From an uncultured Pelagibacteraceae bacterium (lineage in GTDB: Bacteria > Pseudomonadota > Alphaproteobacteria > Pelagibacterales > Pelagibacteraceae), in contig CACEFK010000003.1 in NCBI GenBank assembly GCA_902558835.1, forward strand, positions 1 to 64,000: 64,000 bases of DNA, in the 5' to 3' direction. Numbering within the stretch: position 1 is the stretch's first letter; the number at the start of each line of letters is the position of its first letter. Positions 62,509 to 64,000 of the stretch are shown here, piece after piece. The translations under genes were made by a program, and so were the position numbers. Under the pieces are notes generated by a model. That model was not told where the DNA came from. It saw only the letters and a list, made by a program, of their open reading frames with translations, and searched no databases.

Positions 62509-63188
62509 TGAAAATTAAAACACTCGAAGAAATATTAAAAAAAAAATCATCAAAAACTGAGTTTGCAATACTTACAAATTTAGAAAATGGTGATAGTGAA
62601 ATTTATTTACCTGGCACTTCTCCAAAAGGAGAATTTTCAAAATATGCTGTTGAAATAGAAAATTTTTTTAAATCAAAAAAAAACGGGGTTATAGAAAATT
62701 CAGAGATATTTGTTGAAACTTATATAAAACCAATAAAAGTAATTATTGTTGGGGCTGTACATATTGCACAATATTTAGTTGATTTTGCAAAAAGTTTAAA
62801 TTTTGAGATTAGTATTATAGATCCAAGAGGATATTTTGCATCCGAGCAAAGATTTCCTGATATTAAAGTTATTAACAAGTGGCCAAAAGAAGCTTTTGAA
62901 GAAATTGAAACAAATTCAAGTACAGCTTTAATAGCTTTAACACATGATCCAAAAATAGATGATCCTGCTTTACAATACGCGTTAAAAAATAAATTTTATT
63001 ATATTGGAGCACTTGGTAGTAAAAAAACTCATGAAAACAGATGTCAAAGATTAGCCGAAGCTGGATTTACTAATGATGAAATTAATTCAATTCACGGACC
63101 AATTGGAATTAAGCTTGGTGGAAAATCTGCTCCAGAAATTGCTTTATCTATTATAGCTCAATTAGTATCAGAAACTTATAAAAAGTGA
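62508..63188 (+). CDS. XdhC/CoxF family protein, C-terminal Rossmann domain
   Basis: VIIVGAVHIAQYLVDFAKSLNFEISIIDPRGYFASEQRFPD, YIGALGSKKTHENR. Confidence 0.9.
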   Translation: MKIKTLEEILKKKSSKTEFAILTNLENGDSEIYLPGTSPKGEFSKYAVEIENFFKSKKNGVIENSEIFVETYIKPIKVIIVGAVHIAQYLVDFAKSLNFEISIIDPRGYFASEQRFPDIKVINKWPKEAFEEIETNSSTALIALTHDPKIDDPALQYALKNKFYYIGALGSKKTHENRCQRLAEAGFTNDEINSIHGPIGIKLGGKSAPEIALSIIAQLVSETYKK

Positions 63189-63760
63189 TTAAAGCAATAT
63201 TACTTGCAGCTGGCCAATCAAAAAGAATGAAATCAGAAAATAAACTTATTAAGTTATATAAAAATAAACCGTTAATAAATTACTCATTAAATGTATTAAC
63301 AAAAAGTAAGGTAAACAAAATTATTATAGTTCTTGGTCATCAACACAAAGAATTGAAAAAAATAATAAAAAAAAATAAAAAAATTATTTTTACCTATAAT
63401 AAAAATTACAAAAAAGGGATGGCCTCTTCTATAAAAATAGGATTAAAAAAAATATCTAAAAACGATAAGGGCTTTATTGTAGCTCAGTCTGATATGCCAT
63501 TTGTTAAACAATCAGATATAAATAAAATTTGTAGATCTATAAAATCTAAAAAATTTTTAATACATGCTTTAAAATATAAAACTAGAGTAGGTAATCCTAT
63601 TGGTTTTGACAGTTCTTTAATAAAAAAATTTAAAAATATTAAAGGTCAGTTTGGAGCAAAATTTATGGTTAAAAGGCTCAAAAATAGAACAAATTATATT
63701 AAAACTATGAGTATTAAATCTTTTAAAGATTTTGATAAAGCCTCAGATTTTATATGCTGA
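63185..63760 (+). CDS. MobA-like nucleotidyltransferase (MocA-type Moco cytidylyltransferase candidate)
   Basis: ILLAAGQSKRMKSENKLIKLYKNKPLI, AQSDMPFV; follows xdhC genes. Confidence 0.85.
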   Translation: MIKAILLAAGQSKRMKSENKLIKLYKNKPLINYSLNVLTKSKVNKIIIVLGHQHKELKKIIKKNKKIIFTYNKNYKKGMASSIKIGLKKISKNDKGFIVAQSDMPFVKQSDINKICRSIKSKKFLIHALKYKTRVGNPIGFDSSLIKKFKNIKGQFGAKFMVKRLKNRTNYIKTMSIKSFKDFDKASDFIC

Positions 63761-64000
63761 TCTAGTAATTTTAATTCTAAAAAGTAAAAGAATTATTAAA
63801 ATAATTAAAAATATAAGTGGTTTGAAAAATATTGTTTTTGACAGCCAAATATAATGAAGTACGCCAAAAATCCCAATTATATAAATTAATCTATGAATTT
63901 TTTTCCAATTTTGTTTTAACAGTCTAACCATTTTCTCAGATGACGTTACAGCAAGTGGAATTAACAATAGCCAAGCTGAAAATCCTATAAAGATAAACTT
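63743..64000 (-). CDS. msrQ: MsrQ-like heme-binding membrane subunit (N-terminus outside window)
   Basis: Frame open to window end: KFIFIGFSAWLLLIPLAVTSSEKMVRLLKQNWKKIHRLIYIIGIFGVLHYIWLSK. Confidence 0.8.
   Translation of the reverse strand, partial: KFIFIGFSAWLLLIPLAVTSSEKMVRLLKQNWKKIHRLIYIIGIFGVLHYIWLSKTIFFKPLIFLIILIILLLFRIKITRSAYKI

Noticed and set aside
1-64000. CRISPR arrays, transposases, integrases, prophage, rRNA or tRNA genes
   Set aside because: No regularly spaced repeats, no mobile-element proteins among the ORFs, and no tRNA/rRNA-like sequence noticed; a tRNAscan/Infernal run would be needed to exclude them fully.

Overview
64 kb of very AT-rich, densely packed bacterial chromosome. 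Gene content and order (compact operons, form II CODH-like cluster, iscR-suf operon, tandem SAM riboswitches before a homocysteine methyltransferase) suggest a SAR11/Pelagibacterales alphaproteobacterium; this taxonomic call is inference from recognised proteins, no search was run. Most of the window is core housekeeping: gshAB, cvpA-purF, dnaB, rplI-rpsR-rpsF, fabD-fabG-acpP-gmk, lptF-lptG-lptD-surA-pdxA-ksgA, pepA, ndk, purMN, hda, aspS, accBC, aroQ, thiSG, RNase E/G, mrcA, prfB, tyrS, anmK, iscR-sufBCDSUTA, glnA, and a molybdenum hydroxylase (coxGSLM-like, split xdhC, mobA-like) cluster. No rRNA, tRNA, CRISPR, transposon or prophage was seen. Most interesting signals: (1) two consecutive SAM-II/SAM-V-type pseudoknot aptamers upstream of a homocysteine S-methyltransferase gene, matching the tandem arrangement described for Pelagibacter bhmT; (2) a canonical programmed +1 frameshift in prfB that the ORF track misses; (3) a stand-alone NrdJ C-terminal-like protein without the catalytic domain; (4) a PhnZ/MIOX-like HD protein with a full di-iron ligand pattern; (5) an AYRGAGR (form II) CODH-like cluster with a split XdhC; (6) a palindromic candidate IscR operator over the suf promoter; (7) systematic 3' overlap of convergent genes, four of them sharing a TTAA/TTAG tetranucleotide for both stop codons.
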